From an uncultured Eubacteriales bacterium (GTDB taxonomy: Bacteria > Bacillota > Clostridia > Christensenellales > Aristaeellaceae): a stretch of 64,000 nucleotides of DNA. Positions 40,161-50,400 of the stretch are shown piece by piece. The position numbers and the translations under genes were made by a program. The notes under the pieces were generated by a model. It searched no databases. It was not told the origin of the DNA and saw only the letters and a program-made list of their open reading frames with translations. The stretch covers positions 120,498 to 184,497 of the forward strand of contig CADCFG010000009.1 in NCBI GenBank assembly GCA_902800625.1, written 5' to 3'. Within the stretch, counting starts at the first letter, position 1. Each line of letters begins with the position of its first letter.

Positions 40161-43100
40161 CTTGCCCGGGCCCTTGTTGGACCAGCGCGCCCTTGAGCAC
40201 CTTCACCGTCAGGGTGACCTTGCCCTCCTTGCCCGCTTCCACGTCCTTGATCGTCCAGGTCACCGCGCCGCCGGCATTCTTGCCGCCGTCGCTGGCGGAC
40301 ACGAACTCCACGTTCTTGTCCAGGGTGTCCTTGATGACGATATCGGCCCTTTCGGTCTTGTAGTTCCTGTAATTGATCTCGTAGGTGATCTCGTCTCCCA
40401 CCTTTACAGCGCCCAGCACGCCGTTGCCCTTATAGGGCACAACTTCCTGCTTGTTGGGACGCTCGGGCACGGGGTTCTCCACCTCGTTCAGGGTGCGGGC
40501 CGCGTCGTTGCCCACCTGTACCGTGGCGTTGTCGCCGCCGTTGACCACCTTTGCGGGGCCGCCGTTCGACTTCAGCGCGCCCTCCAGCACCTTCACCGTC
40601 AGGGTAACTGTGCTCTCCTTGCCCGCTTCGACGCCTTCCAGCGTCCAGGTGACCACGCCGTCCTTCTCGACGCCCTTGTCGCTGGCGGACACGAAGGCCA
40701 CGTTCTTGTCCAGGGTGTCGATAATGACGATGTCGGCCTTTTCGGTCTTGTAGTTCCGGTAGCTGATCTCGTAGGTGATCTCCTCGCCCACCTTCACAGC
40801 GCCCAGCACGCCGTCGCCCTTATAGGGCACAACTTCCCGCTTGTACGGCGCTTCGGGCACGGGGTTTTCCACCTCGTTCAGGGTGTAGGCCGGGTCGTCG
40901 CCCACCTGCACCGTGGCGTTGTCGCCGCCGTTGACCACCTTTGCGGGGCCGCCGTTCGACTTCAGCGCGCCTTCCAGCACCTTCACCTTAAGCGTGACCG
41001 TGCTCTCCTTGTCCGCCGGAACCGCCTTCAGCGTCCAGGTGACCACGCCGTCCTTCTCGACGCCGTCGTCACTGGCGGACACGAACTCCACGTTCTTGTC
41101 CAGCGTGTCGGTGATGACGATGTCCGCAGCTTCGGCCTTGTAGTTCCTGTAGCCGATCGTGTAGGTGATCTCATCGCCCACCTTCACGCCGCCCAGCACG
41201 CCGTTGCCCTTGTAGGGGGCCGTTTCCTGCTTGTTGGGCACCACGGGGTTCTCCACTTCATTCAGGCTGTACTCGTCGTCATTGCCCACCTTCACAGTGG
41301 CGGTGTCGCCGCCGTTGAGCACCTTGCCAGGGCCGCCGTTGCCGATGCGCGCGCTCTCCAGCACCCGCACGGTCAAGTACACGCTGTCCTCTTTGTCCGC
41401 GGGAACGTCCTTCAGTGTCCAGGTCACCACGCCGTCCTTCTCGACGCCGTCGTCGGTGGCGGACACGAACTCCACGTTCTTGTCCAGCTTGTCCTTGATG
41501 ACGATATCGGCCTTGTCGGCTTTGTAGTTCCTGTAGTCGATCGCGTAGGTGATCTCATCGCCCACCTTCACGGGCCTGAGCACGCCGGTGCCCTTGTAGG
41601 GCGCGGTCTCATGCTTGCCGGGCACCACGGGGTTCTCCACTTCGTTCAGGGTGTACTCGTGGTCCTCGCCCACCTTCACGGTGGCGTTCTCGCCGCCATT
41701 GACCACCTTGCCCGGGCCGCCGTTCGACTTCAGCGCGCCCTTGAGCACCTTCACCGTCAGGGTGACTTTGCCTTCCGCGCCCGCCGGAACCGCCTTCAGC
41801 GTCCAGGTGACCACGCCTTCGGCCTCCTCGCCGTCGTCGCTGGCGGACACGAATTCCACGTTCTTGTCCAGGGTGTCCACGATGACGATGTCCGCGGCCT
41901 CGGCCTTGTAGTTCTTATAGGAGATCTCATAGGCGATCTCATCGTCCACTTTTACGCTGCCCAGCACGCCAATGCCCTTGTAGGGCTCGACTTCCTGCTT
42001 GTTGGGCACCTCGGGCACGGGATTCTCCACTTCGTTCAGGGTGTACTCGTGGTCCTCGCCCACCTTCACGGTGGCGTTCTCGCCGCCGTTGACCACCTTC
42101 GCGGGGCCGCCGTTCGACTCCAGCGCGCTCTCCAGCACCTTCACCGTCAGGGTGACCTTGCCTTCCTTGCCCGCCGGAACCGCCTTCAGCGTCCAGGTCA
42201 CGACGCCCTTGGCCTCCTCGCCATCGTTGCTGGCATCCACGAACTCCACGTTCTTGTCCAGGGTATCCTTGATGACGATGTCCGCCGCGTCGGCCTTGTA
42301 GTTCTTGTAGGAGATCTCGTAGGTGATCTCCTCGCCCACCTTCACGCCGCCCAGCACGCCGTTGCCCTCGTAGGGCTTGATCTCCTGCTTGTTGGGCACC
42401 TCGGGGACGGGGTTCTCCACCTCGTTCAGGGTGTACTCCTGGTCGTTGCCGACCTTCACGGTGGCGTTGTCGCCGCCGTTGACCACCTTGCCCGGGCCGC
42501 CATTCGACTCCAGCGCGCCTTCCAGCACCTTCACCGTCAGGGTGACCTTGCCGGTCTTGCCCGCTTCCACGTCCTTCAGCGTCCAGGTGACCACGCCGCC
42601 GGCCTCTTCGCCGCCGTCGCTGGCGGAGACGAACTCCACGTTCACGTCCAGGGTGTCCTTGATGACGATCTCCGCGGCCTCGTCCAGGTAGTTCGCGTAG
42701 AAGATCTCATAGGTGATCTCCTCGCCCACCTTCACGCCGCCCAGCACGCCGTTGCCCTCGTAGGGCTCGGTCTCCTGCTTCTGGGGCAGCAGCGGATTCA
42801 CCACGGTGTTCAGCGTGTACTCGTGGTCCTCGCCGACCCGCACCGTGGCGTTGTCGCCGCCGTTGATGACCTTGCCCGGGCCGCCGTTGCTGACCTCGGC
42901 GCTCTCAAGCACCTTCACCGTCAGGGTCACGGTGCCTTCCTTGCCCGCGTCGATCGGGCCCAGCTTCCAGTTCACCACGCCGCCGGTCTCCGCGCCGTCG
43001 TGCGCGCCTTCGTCGCTGGCGGACACGAATTCCACGTGCTCGTCCAGCGTGTCCTTGATGGCGACGGTCGCCGGCTCGGCCTTGTAGTTCTTGTAGCTGA

Positions 43101-44310
43101 TCTCGTAGGTGATCTCCTGGCCCGCCTTCACGGCGCCCAGCAGGCCCGTGCCCTCGAAGGGCGTGATTTCCTTCTTCTCCGGCGGTTCAGGAACGGGGTT
43201 CTCCACCTCGTTCAGGGTATAGGCGTTGTCGTTGCCGACCTTCACGGTGGCGGTATCGCCGCCGTTGATTACCTTGCCCTTGCCGCCCATGGACTGCAGC
43301 GCGCCTTCCAGCACCACCACCGTCAGGGTGACCTTGCCTTCCTTGCCCGCTTCCACGTTCTTCAGCTTCCAGGTCACCACGCCGTTCTCGTGCTTGCCGC
43401 CTTCGCTGGCCTCCGAGAACGCCACGTGCCCATCCAGCTTGTCCACGATTTCGATGTCCGCGGTGCCGGTCGAATTGTAATTCCTGTAGCTGATCTCGTA
43501 GGTGATCTTATCGCCCACCTTCACGCCGCCGAGCACGCCGGTGCCCTCATAGGGCGTGATTTCCTTCTTCTCCGGCGGTTCGGGAACGGGGTTCTCCACC
43601 TGGTTCAGGGTGTACTCGTGGTCCTCGCCCACCTTCACGGTGGCGGTCTCGCCGCCGTTGACGACCTTGCCTTCGCCGCCCTTGCTCTTAAGCGCGCCTT
43701 CCAGCACCTTCACCGTCAGGGTGACGGTGCCGCTCATGCCCGGCTTCACGTTCTCCAGCGTCCAGGTCACGGTGTGCTGCGTGTCTGTGTCGTTCTTATC
43801 CTTGTAGGTGCTTCCCGTGCTGGCCTCCACGAACTCCACGTTCTTGTCCAGCGCGTCCACGATGGTGACGGTCGCATCGGTCTTCTTATAGTTGGTATAG
43901 CTGATCGTGTAGGTGATCGTATCGCCCACCTTCACGGCGCCCAGCTCCTCGTCCTGCGTCTGGTCGTAGGGCGCGGTCTCCTGCTTCGTGGGCGTCTCGG
44001 GAACGGGGTTCTCCACCTCATTCAGGGTGTATTCCTGGTCGTTGCCCACCTTCACGGTGGCGTTGTCGCCGCCGTTGACCACCTTGCCCGGGCCGTCGTT
44101 ACTTTCCAGCGCGCCCTCCAGCACCTTCACCGTCAGGGTGACGGTGCCGCTTTCGCCCGCGGGCACCTGGCTCAGCGTCCAGGTCACCACGCCGCCGGTG
44201 TGGCTGCCGTTATCGCTGGAAGAAATGTATTCCACGTTCGCGTCCAGCGTGTCCTTTATGACGATGTCCGCGACGGTGCTCTTGGGCGCCGAGCACGCCG
44301 GTGCCCTCAT
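39991..44310 (-). CDS. adhesin part 3: about eleven DUF11-like repeats
   Basis: The frame continues the array from about 44284 to about 40185. The repeats are more alike here than in part 2, and each starts with a KQE or KRE-containing linker (APYKGNGVLG type). Frame is lost near 40182. The first residues and the last about 65 residues are out of frame. No ribosome site is present. Confidence 0.8.
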   Translation of the reverse strand: MRAPACSAPKSTVADIVIKDTLDANVEYISSSDNGSHTGGVVTWTLSQVPAGESGTVTLTVKVLEGALESNDGPGKVVNGGDNATVKVGNDQEYTLNEVENPVPETPTKQETAPYDQTQDEELGAVKVGDTITYTISYTNYKKTDATVTIVDALDKNVEFVEASTGSTYKDKNDTDTQHTVTWTLENVKPGMSGTVTLTVKVLEGALKSKGGEGKVVNGGETATVKVGEDHEYTLNQVENPVPEPPEKKEITPYEGTGVLGGVKVGDKITYEISYRNYNSTGTADIEIVDKLDGHVAFSEASEGGKHENGVVTWKLKNVEAGKEGKVTLTVVVLEGALQSMGGKGKVINGGDTATVKVGNDNAYTLNEVENPVPEPPEKKEITPFEGTGLLGAVKAGQEITYEISYKNYKAEPATVAIKDTLDEHVEFVSASDEGAHDGAETGGVVNWKLGPIDAGKEGTVTLTVKVLESAEVSNGGPGKVINGGDNATVRVGEDHEYTLNTVVNPLLPQKQETEPYEGNGVLGGVKVGEEITYEIFYANYLDEAAEIVIKDTLDVNVEFVSASDGGEEAGGVVTWTLKDVEAGKTGKVTLTVKVLEGALESNGGPGKVVNGGDNATVKVGNDQEYTLNEVENPVPEVPNKQEIKPYEGNGVLGGVKVGEEITYEISYKNYKADAADIVIKDTLDKNVEFVDASNDGEEAKGVVTWTLKAVPAGKEGKVTLTVKVLESALESNGGPAKVVNGGENATVKVGEDHEYTLNEVENPVPEVPNKQEVEPYKGIGVLGSVKVDDEIAYEISYKNYKAEAADIVIVDTLDKNVEFVSASDDGEEAEGVVTWTLKAVPAGAEGKVTLTVKVLKGALKSNGGPGKVVNGGENATVKVGEDHEYTLNEVENPVVPGKHETAPYKGTGVLRPVKVGDEITYAIDYRNYKADKADIVIKDKLDKNVEFVSATDDGVEKDGVVTWTLKDVPADKEDSVYLTVRVLESARIGNGGPGKVLNGGDTATVKVGNDDEYSLNEVENPVVPNKQETAPYKGNGVLGGVKVGDEITYTIGYRNYKAEAADIVITDTLDKNVEFVSASDDGVEKDGVVTWTLKAVPADKESTVTLKVKVLEGALKSNGGPAKVVNGGDNATVQVGDDPAYTLNEVENPVPEAPYKREVVPYKGDGVLGAVKVGEEITYEISYRNYKTEKADIVIIDTLDKNVAFVSASDKGVEKDGVVTWTLEGVEAGKESTVTLTVKVLEGALKSNGGPAKVVNGGDNATVQVGNDAARTLNEVENPVPERPNKQEVVPYKGNGVLGAVKVGDEITYEINYRNYKTERADIVIKDTLDKNVEFVSASDGGKNAGGAVTWTIKDVEAGKEGKVTLTVKVLKGALVQQGPGQGGQRRRQRHGAGGQRQRLHPEPGGEPRAGGPAKAGSQALQGHGQAGLREGGRHHHL

Positions 44311-47300
44311 AGGGCTTGATTTCCTTCTTCTCCGGCGGTTCGGGAACGGGGTTCTCCACCGGCTCCAGGGTATACTCGTGGTGGTCGCCCACCTTCACGG
44401 TCGTACCTTCGCCGCCGTTGACCACCTTGCCTTCGCCGCCCTTGCTCTCAAGCGCGCCCTCCAGCACCTTCACCTTCAGGGTGACGGAACCCTTTTCGCC
44501 CGCGGGAACGTCCGCAATGGTCCATTTCACGACGCCGCCGTCGTTCACGCCGCCGTCGCTGGCCTCCACGAACTCAACATGGGCGTCCAGCTTGTCCTTG
44601 ATGGTGATGGGCGCGGCTTCGTTCAGGTAGTTGGTATAGCAGATTTCGTAGGTGATCTCGTCGCCCACCTTCACGGCGCCGGGCTCCTCGCCCTCCGCCT
44701 GGTTGTAGGGCGCGGTCTCGCGCTTGACGGGCGGCACGGGGTTCTCCACGGTGTCCAGCTTGAACTCCATGTCGTCGCCCACCTTCACGGTGGCATTCTC
44801 GCCGCCGTTGACCACCTTGCCGGGGCCTTCCTTGCTCACAAGCGCGCCCTCCAGCACCTTCACCGTCAGGGTGACGGTGCCCTCCTTGCCCGCTTCGACG
44901 CCCTCCAGCGTCCAGGTCACGGTGTGCGGCGCGTCTGTGTCGTTCTTATCCTTGTAGGCGCTTCCAGTGCTGGCGGAAACGAATTCCACGTTCTTGTCCA
45001 GCTTGTCCAAGATGGTGACGGTCGCGTCGGTCTTCTTATAGTTCCTGTAGCTGATCGTGTAGGTGATCTGATCGCCCACCTGCACCGGATCCAGCAGGCC
45101 CTTGCCTTCAGTTCCGTCAGGAGGCGTGGGCAAGGTCTCCCGCTTCTCCGGCGATTCCGGCACGGGATTGGAGACTTCTTCCAGGGTAAATTCGTTGTCG
45201 TTGCCCACCTTCACGGTAGCAGAGGAGCCGCCGTTGGCGACCACGCCTTTGCCGCCGTTTTTCTCCAGCGCGCCTTCCAGCACCTTCACCTTCAGGGTGA
45301 CTGTGCCTTCCTCGCCCTTGGGAACGTCCTTCAGCGTCCAGCGGACCACGCCGTTGTCGTTCCAGCCGCTGTCGCTGGCAGACACGAACTCCACGTTCTT
45401 ATCCAGCGTATCCGCGATGACGATGTCCGCCGCCTCTGTCTTGTAGTTCCTGTAGCTGATCTCGTAGGTGATCTCCGTGCCCACCTGCACCGCGCCACGC
45501 TCGCCGGTGCCCTCATAGGGCACGGTCTCCTTCTTGTGGGGCGGCTCCGGCACGGGGTTCTCCACCTCGTTCAGGTAAATCTCACCCTCATTGCCAACCT
45601 CGATCGAGGCGGTTTTATTGCCGCCGTTGACCACCTTGCCCGGGCCTTCCTTGCTCTTGAGCGCGCCCTCCAGCACCCGCACCGTCAGGAAAACGGTGCC
45701 GGTTTCGCTCACGGGAACATCCTTGATTTCCCATTTCACCTGGCCGCCGGCTGTTTCGTCAGGGGGGAACATATTCGTTGTTCCCTGCGACGACCTATTG
45801 CCCGCCTCAACGAACTCCACGTTCGGATCCAGCGTATCCACGATGACGATATCCGCGGTTTCATTCGTGTAGTTCACATAGTTGATCTCATAGGTGATCT
45901 CGTCGCCCACCTTCACGGCGCCCAGATCGTCCAGGCCCTCATAGGGCGAGACCTCCTGCTTGCTGGGCAGCACCGGATTGACGACCTTCTCCAGCGTGTA
46001 CTCGTGGTCGTTGCCCACCTTCACCGTGGCGGTGTCGCCGCCGTTGACCACCATGCCCGGGCCGGCCGGCACCTTCGCGCTCTCCAGCACCTTCACCGTC
46101 AGGGTGACGAAGCCCTCCGTATTCGCGGGCACGCTCGCGATGGTCCACTCCACGGTGCCGCCGGCCTCTTCGCCGCTGTGCGCGCCCTCGTCGCTGGCAG
46201 ACACGAATTTCACATGGGCGTCCAGCTTGTCCTTGATGACGATGTCCACCGGCTCGCTCTTGTAGTTCTTGTATTCGATTTCATAGGTGATCTGACCGGT
46301 GATCGGATCGTCCACCTGCACCGCGCCCAGCACGCCGTTGCCCTCATAGGGGCTGATCTCCCGCTTGTGGGGCGGCTCCGGCACGGGGTTCTCCACCTCG
46401 TTCAGCTCGAACTCCTGGTCGTTGCCCACCTTCACGGTGGCGGTGTCGCCGCCGTTGACCACCTTGCCCGGGCCTTTGGGATCGTGGCTCTCCAGCGCGG
46501 TGTCCAGCACCTGCACCGTCAGGGAAACGGTACCACTTGTGCCCGCGGGCACGGCCTTGATGGTCCACTTCACGGTGCCGTCTTCGTACACGCCGCCGTT
46601 ACTGGCAGACACGAACTGAACATGGGTGTCCAGCTGGTCCTTGATGACCACGTCCGCGGTCTCGGCCTTGTAGTTCTTGTAGCTGATCGTGTAGGTGATC
46701 GCGTCGCCCACCTTCACGGCACCCAAAGCCTCCGTGCCCTCATAGGGCGCGGTTTCCTTCTTCTCCGGCGGTTCGGGCACCGGATTCTCCACTTTGTTCA
46801 GGGTATATTCGTTGTCGTTGCCGACCTTCACGGTAGCGTTCTCGCCGCCGTTGACGACCTTGCCATCGCCGCCCTTGCTCTCAAGCGCGCCTTCCAGCAC
46901 CTGCACCGTCAGGGTAACCGTGCCGCTTTCGCCCGCGGGCACCTGGCTCAGCGTCCACGTCACCACGCCGTCGGCCTCCGAGCCGTCGTTGGTGGCAGAC
47001 TTGAAGCTCACCTTCTCGTCCAGCTTGTCCTTGATGACGATGTCCGCCGCCTCGGCCTTGTAGTTCTTGTAGCTGATCTCGTAGGTGATCTCGTCGCCCA
47101 CCTTCACGCCGCCGAGCACGCCCGTGCCCTCGTAAGGCGCGGTTTCCTTCTTCTGCGGCACCTCGGGGACGGGGTTCTCCACCTCGTTCAGGGTGTACTC
47201 GTTGTCGTTGCCGACCTTCACGGTGGCGTTGTCGCCGCCGTTGACGACCTTGCCTTCGCCGCCCTTGCTGTCAAGCGCGCCCTCCAGCACCTTCACCGTC

Positions 47301-47401
47301 AGGGAGACGGTGCCTTCCGCGCCCGCGGCCACGCCCTCCAGCGTCCAGGTGACCACGCCGCCGGTGTGGCTGCCGTTATCGCTGGAAGAAATGTATTCCA
47401 C
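44210..47401 (-). CDS. adhesin part 2: about eight DUF11-like repeats
   Basis: This frame continues the repeat array after the frame break near 47450. The printed start codon is an internal Met (MEYISSSDNG), not a true start. Each repeat of about 130 residues reads VGDEITYEISYKNY, then DIVIKDTLD, VVTWTL, VTLTVKVLEGAL, KVVNGG and ENPVPE. The tail after about 44284 is out of frame. It lacks any ribosome site, as expected for a fragment. Confidence 0.8.
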   Translation of the reverse strand: MEYISSSDNGSHTGGVVTWTLEGVAAGAEGTVSLTVKVLEGALDSKGGEGKVVNGGDNATVKVGNDNEYTLNEVENPVPEVPQKKETAPYEGTGVLGGVKVGDEITYEISYKNYKAEAADIVIKDKLDEKVSFKSATNDGSEADGVVTWTLSQVPAGESGTVTLTVQVLEGALESKGGDGKVVNGGENATVKVGNDNEYTLNKVENPVPEPPEKKETAPYEGTEALGAVKVGDAITYTISYKNYKAETADVVIKDQLDTHVQFVSASNGGVYEDGTVKWTIKAVPAGTSGTVSLTVQVLDTALESHDPKGPGKVVNGGDTATVKVGNDQEFELNEVENPVPEPPHKREISPYEGNGVLGAVQVDDPITGQITYEIEYKNYKSEPVDIVIKDKLDAHVKFVSASDEGAHSGEEAGGTVEWTIASVPANTEGFVTLTVKVLESAKVPAGPGMVVNGGDTATVKVGNDHEYTLEKVVNPVLPSKQEVSPYEGLDDLGAVKVGDEITYEINYVNYTNETADIVIVDTLDPNVEFVEAGNRSSQGTTNMFPPDETAGGQVKWEIKDVPVSETGTVFLTVRVLEGALKSKEGPGKVVNGGNKTASIEVGNEGEIYLNEVENPVPEPPHKKETVPYEGTGERGAVQVGTEITYEISYRNYKTEAADIVIADTLDKNVEFVSASDSGWNDNGVVRWTLKDVPKGEEGTVTLKVKVLEGALEKNGGKGVVANGGSSATVKVGNDNEFTLEEVSNPVPESPEKRETLPTPPDGTEGKGLLDPVQVGDQITYTISYRNYKKTDATVTILDKLDKNVEFVSASTGSAYKDKNDTDAPHTVTWTLEGVEAGKEGTVTLTVKVLEGALVSKEGPGKVVNGGENATVKVGDDMEFKLDTVENPVPPVKRETAPYNQAEGEEPGAVKVGDEITYEICYTNYLNEAAPITIKDKLDAHVEFVEASDGGVNDGGVVKWTIADVPAGEKGSVTLKVKVLEGALESKGGEGKVVNGGEGTTVKVGDHHEYTLEPVENPVPEPPEKKEIKPYEGTGVLGAQEHRRGHRHKGHAGRERGIHFFQR

Positions 47402-47421
47402 GTTCGCGTCCAGCGTGTCCT

Positions 47422-50400
47422 TTATGACGATGTCCGCGACGGTGCTCTTGCGGTGCTCTTGTAGTTCTTGTAGCTGATCGTGTAGGTGATCTCGTCGCCC
47501 ACCTTCACGCCACCCAGCACGCCCGTACCCTCATAGGGCACGGTCTCCTGCTTCTGCGGTACCTCGGGGACGGGGTTCTCCACCTCGTTCAGCGAGATCT
47601 CGTCGTCGTTGCCCACCTTCACGGTGGCGGTATCGCCGCCGTTGACGACTTTGCCTTCGCCGCCCTTGCTGTCAAGCGCGCCCTCCAGCACCTTCACCGT
47701 CAGGGTGACGGTGCCTTCCTCGCCCGCTTCAACGTCCTTCAGCGTCCAGGTCACCACGCCGTCGGCTTCTTTGCCGTCGTCGCTGGCAGACACGAATTCC
47801 ACGTTCTCGTCCAACGTGTCCACGATGACGATGTCCGCGGCCTCGGTCTTGTAGTTCTTGTAGCTGATCTCGTAGGTGATCTCGTCGCCCACCTTCACGC
47901 CGCCGAGCACGCCGGTGCCCTCATAGGGCGCGGTCTCCTTCTTCGTCGGGGGCTCGGGAACCGGGTTCTCCACCGTCTCCAACGTGAAAGCTTCGTCGTT
48001 GCCCACCTGCACAGTTGCGGTATCGCCGCCGTTGACGACCTTGCCCGCCGTCTTCGCGCCATCCGTCACCTTAACAGTCAGGGTAACCTTGCCTTCCGTG
48101 CCCGCGGCAACGTTTTCCAGCGTCCAGGTCACGGTGCCATCAGCTTCCGCGCCGCCCTCGCTGGCAGAGACGTATTCCACGTTCTCATCTAGCTTGTCCA
48201 CGATGGTGACGGTCGCGGCCTCGGTCCTATAGTTCTTATAGCTGATCTCATAGGTGATCTCGTCACCCGGCTTCACAGCCCCGAGTTTGTCAACGCCGTA
48301 ATAGGCCGTACCCTCACCGGCAATCTTCTTGGATTCATCGGCCATATTCAGGCCGATTTCCTGCTTGTGGGGCACGAAATCCGTGTACACGTTGTACACG
48401 TAGAAATCCAGGAACCCGTTATTCAGGTCATTCCCGGCGCCATTCCTGTAGTGACCCAGAACGTCCGGAATGGACTTCAGGCCGTTTGCGGTATGGAGTT
48501 TGTTCTCGTCGCCGTTCTGGCGCCACGCATACTCCGTATCGATATAGCTGCTGACGTAATGCCATTCCTTGTCAGAGGTATCCGTAAACGTCTTGGGAAT
48601 GGAATCCTTGTCCTCCTCGATATAGGTCATGCCCGGGTCCACGTCGTAGTCAAACACCGTGCCCTCGCCGGATTTGCCGACGAGAATGCTCTTGGAGTGA
48701 ACGGCTTTATATCCCTCGGCGCCACCTTGCTCGGCAGGGCTTCCCACGCCGGTACTGACCACGCTGTCCCAATCGCCCTGGCCGGCGTTGGTCTTCTGGT
48801 ACACGGTGAACTGGTTCAGCACATTGGTGTCCGGGTGGAGCTGCGTGCCGTCCGTCGACAGGATGGTCTTTGTAATGTCTATCGCAACGTCGTCGGTCTG
48901 GCCTTCGCCTGCCACTACAAGCTTGAAGTCCATGCCTGAACCGGTACCTTTGGAGGTGTCCCAAATGATCTGTCCCTGCTGCCATTTGCCACGATGCCAT
49001 GTGACCGGCGGGCATTCGTTGCCGTCTTCGTAGTCCGGCCATCCCGATCCCTCGTCCCAGTAATCAAAGCTCTTTGAAAGGTTGAGCGTCGAAGTTGTCG
49101 TGAGGGGGTGCTGCCGGTCATCATTGGAGTACAGCTTCGCCTTCTTGCCCGTTTCGTACTCATACTCCAGATCAAAGGTCAGTTCCTTGCTGACCGTGAC
49201 CGTGTAGTAGATCCTGTTGTCCAGCCTCCTTTGCAGGTCCTCTCTGCTGAAGGCATCTTCAATATTATCGTTGTCATTCCCAAGCCTGTTGGCGTACTGG
49301 TAGTAAGGATCCAGGTCGGCAACCTTGAAGGAGCCTTCCAGGCGGACCTGAACTGTGCTCAGGCTGTTTTGCTGGTTCTGCGAATATCCGGTGATATAGA
49401 ACGCGTCATTCAGCAAACCGCTCTGGGCGGAGTAGGCGGTTACCACCGATTTCTTCATGTCATCGGCATCAATCGGCACTTTGTCCATTTCCAGATTGAG
49501 CGTGACCGGGTTTTCTTTGGAAACCTCCAGTTTTCTCCACTCGCCGTTGACCTGGTACCAGTATTCGCCGGCGATCAGGGGCTTTTTCACAGATGCCTTG
49601 CCCTCGATGGAGATGTCAATGTGGTTGACCGTATGATAGATGTTGCCGGACTTCGGCACAGAGGTCACCGTGGCCAGATACACTTCGGCGGCCTGATCGG
49701 CGGGAACATTGCCGCAAATCCTGTGGTTCGCGGCATCGACGCCGATGTATTTGTCAGCGTCCCTTGCCTTGATGTGGTTGTCGGAATACACAATCGCGCA
49801 TTGCTTGAAATATTTCGGATGCTGGGCCTCGGCTTGATAGTACCAGTAATCATCCGTATTCTGGAATTTGGGTTCGTCCGTCCTGCCGCTGGCCACGTTG
49901 GGATCAATATACCTGTAGTAATAACCCTTGGGCAGCTGATTGCCGTCAAAGCCGGAGGCTTCGGAAGGCAGCAGGAGGTTGTCAACCTGGGTCCCGTTGG
50001 CGTTGTTCCTTGCATAAGTCCAGAATATGGCATAGTCCATGGACACGGTATTGGAATCCTCAAAATACGTGACCTCGGACAGACTGCCGTCGCTCAGCAC
50101 GCAATAGTATTTATCGTCATACTTGACGACCAGGGCGTACTGCTGCCCGTCGCCGGAAGTCGGCGGCGCAGTCACCACCGTGCCCGTGACGGAGAAGCTG
50201 CCCTGCTCATAGGAGATTTCCGTGCCGTCGTCGGTCACGGAGACGTCCTCGATCACCTCGGTGCCCGCGTCGGCGAAGTGGACCACGTTCAGCTGATCCT
50301 GCCTGCCCAGCTCCAGAGCGTCCTGATAGGCGATGGTCACCTGCACGGGGGCCTTGGGCTCCACCTTCTCGCCGTCCTTGACGATTTCGATGTCAAAGAA

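Larger units (their letters stand above)
39689..48290 (-). repeat. tandem array of about 22 repeats of about 390 bp
   Basis: Segments equivalent to GTTCTCCAC(C/T)T (encoding ENPV) recur about every 385-420 bases, 22 times between 39,690 and 47,970. Repeats vary in the middle and are conserved at their junctions. Unit length is about 130 residues. The real number in the genome cannot be known from this assembly. Confidence 0.85.

Noticed and set aside
44210..47401. The middle adhesin frames as separate genes
   Set aside because: They have no ribosome sites, start inside a repeat, continue the same repeat register and end in out-of-frame tails. They are parts of one gene.
38840..48300. Regular repeats that could look like a CRISPR array
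   Set aside because: The period is about 390 bp, the repeats are protein-coding and translate to similar domains, and no cas genes or short repeat-spacer units are present.
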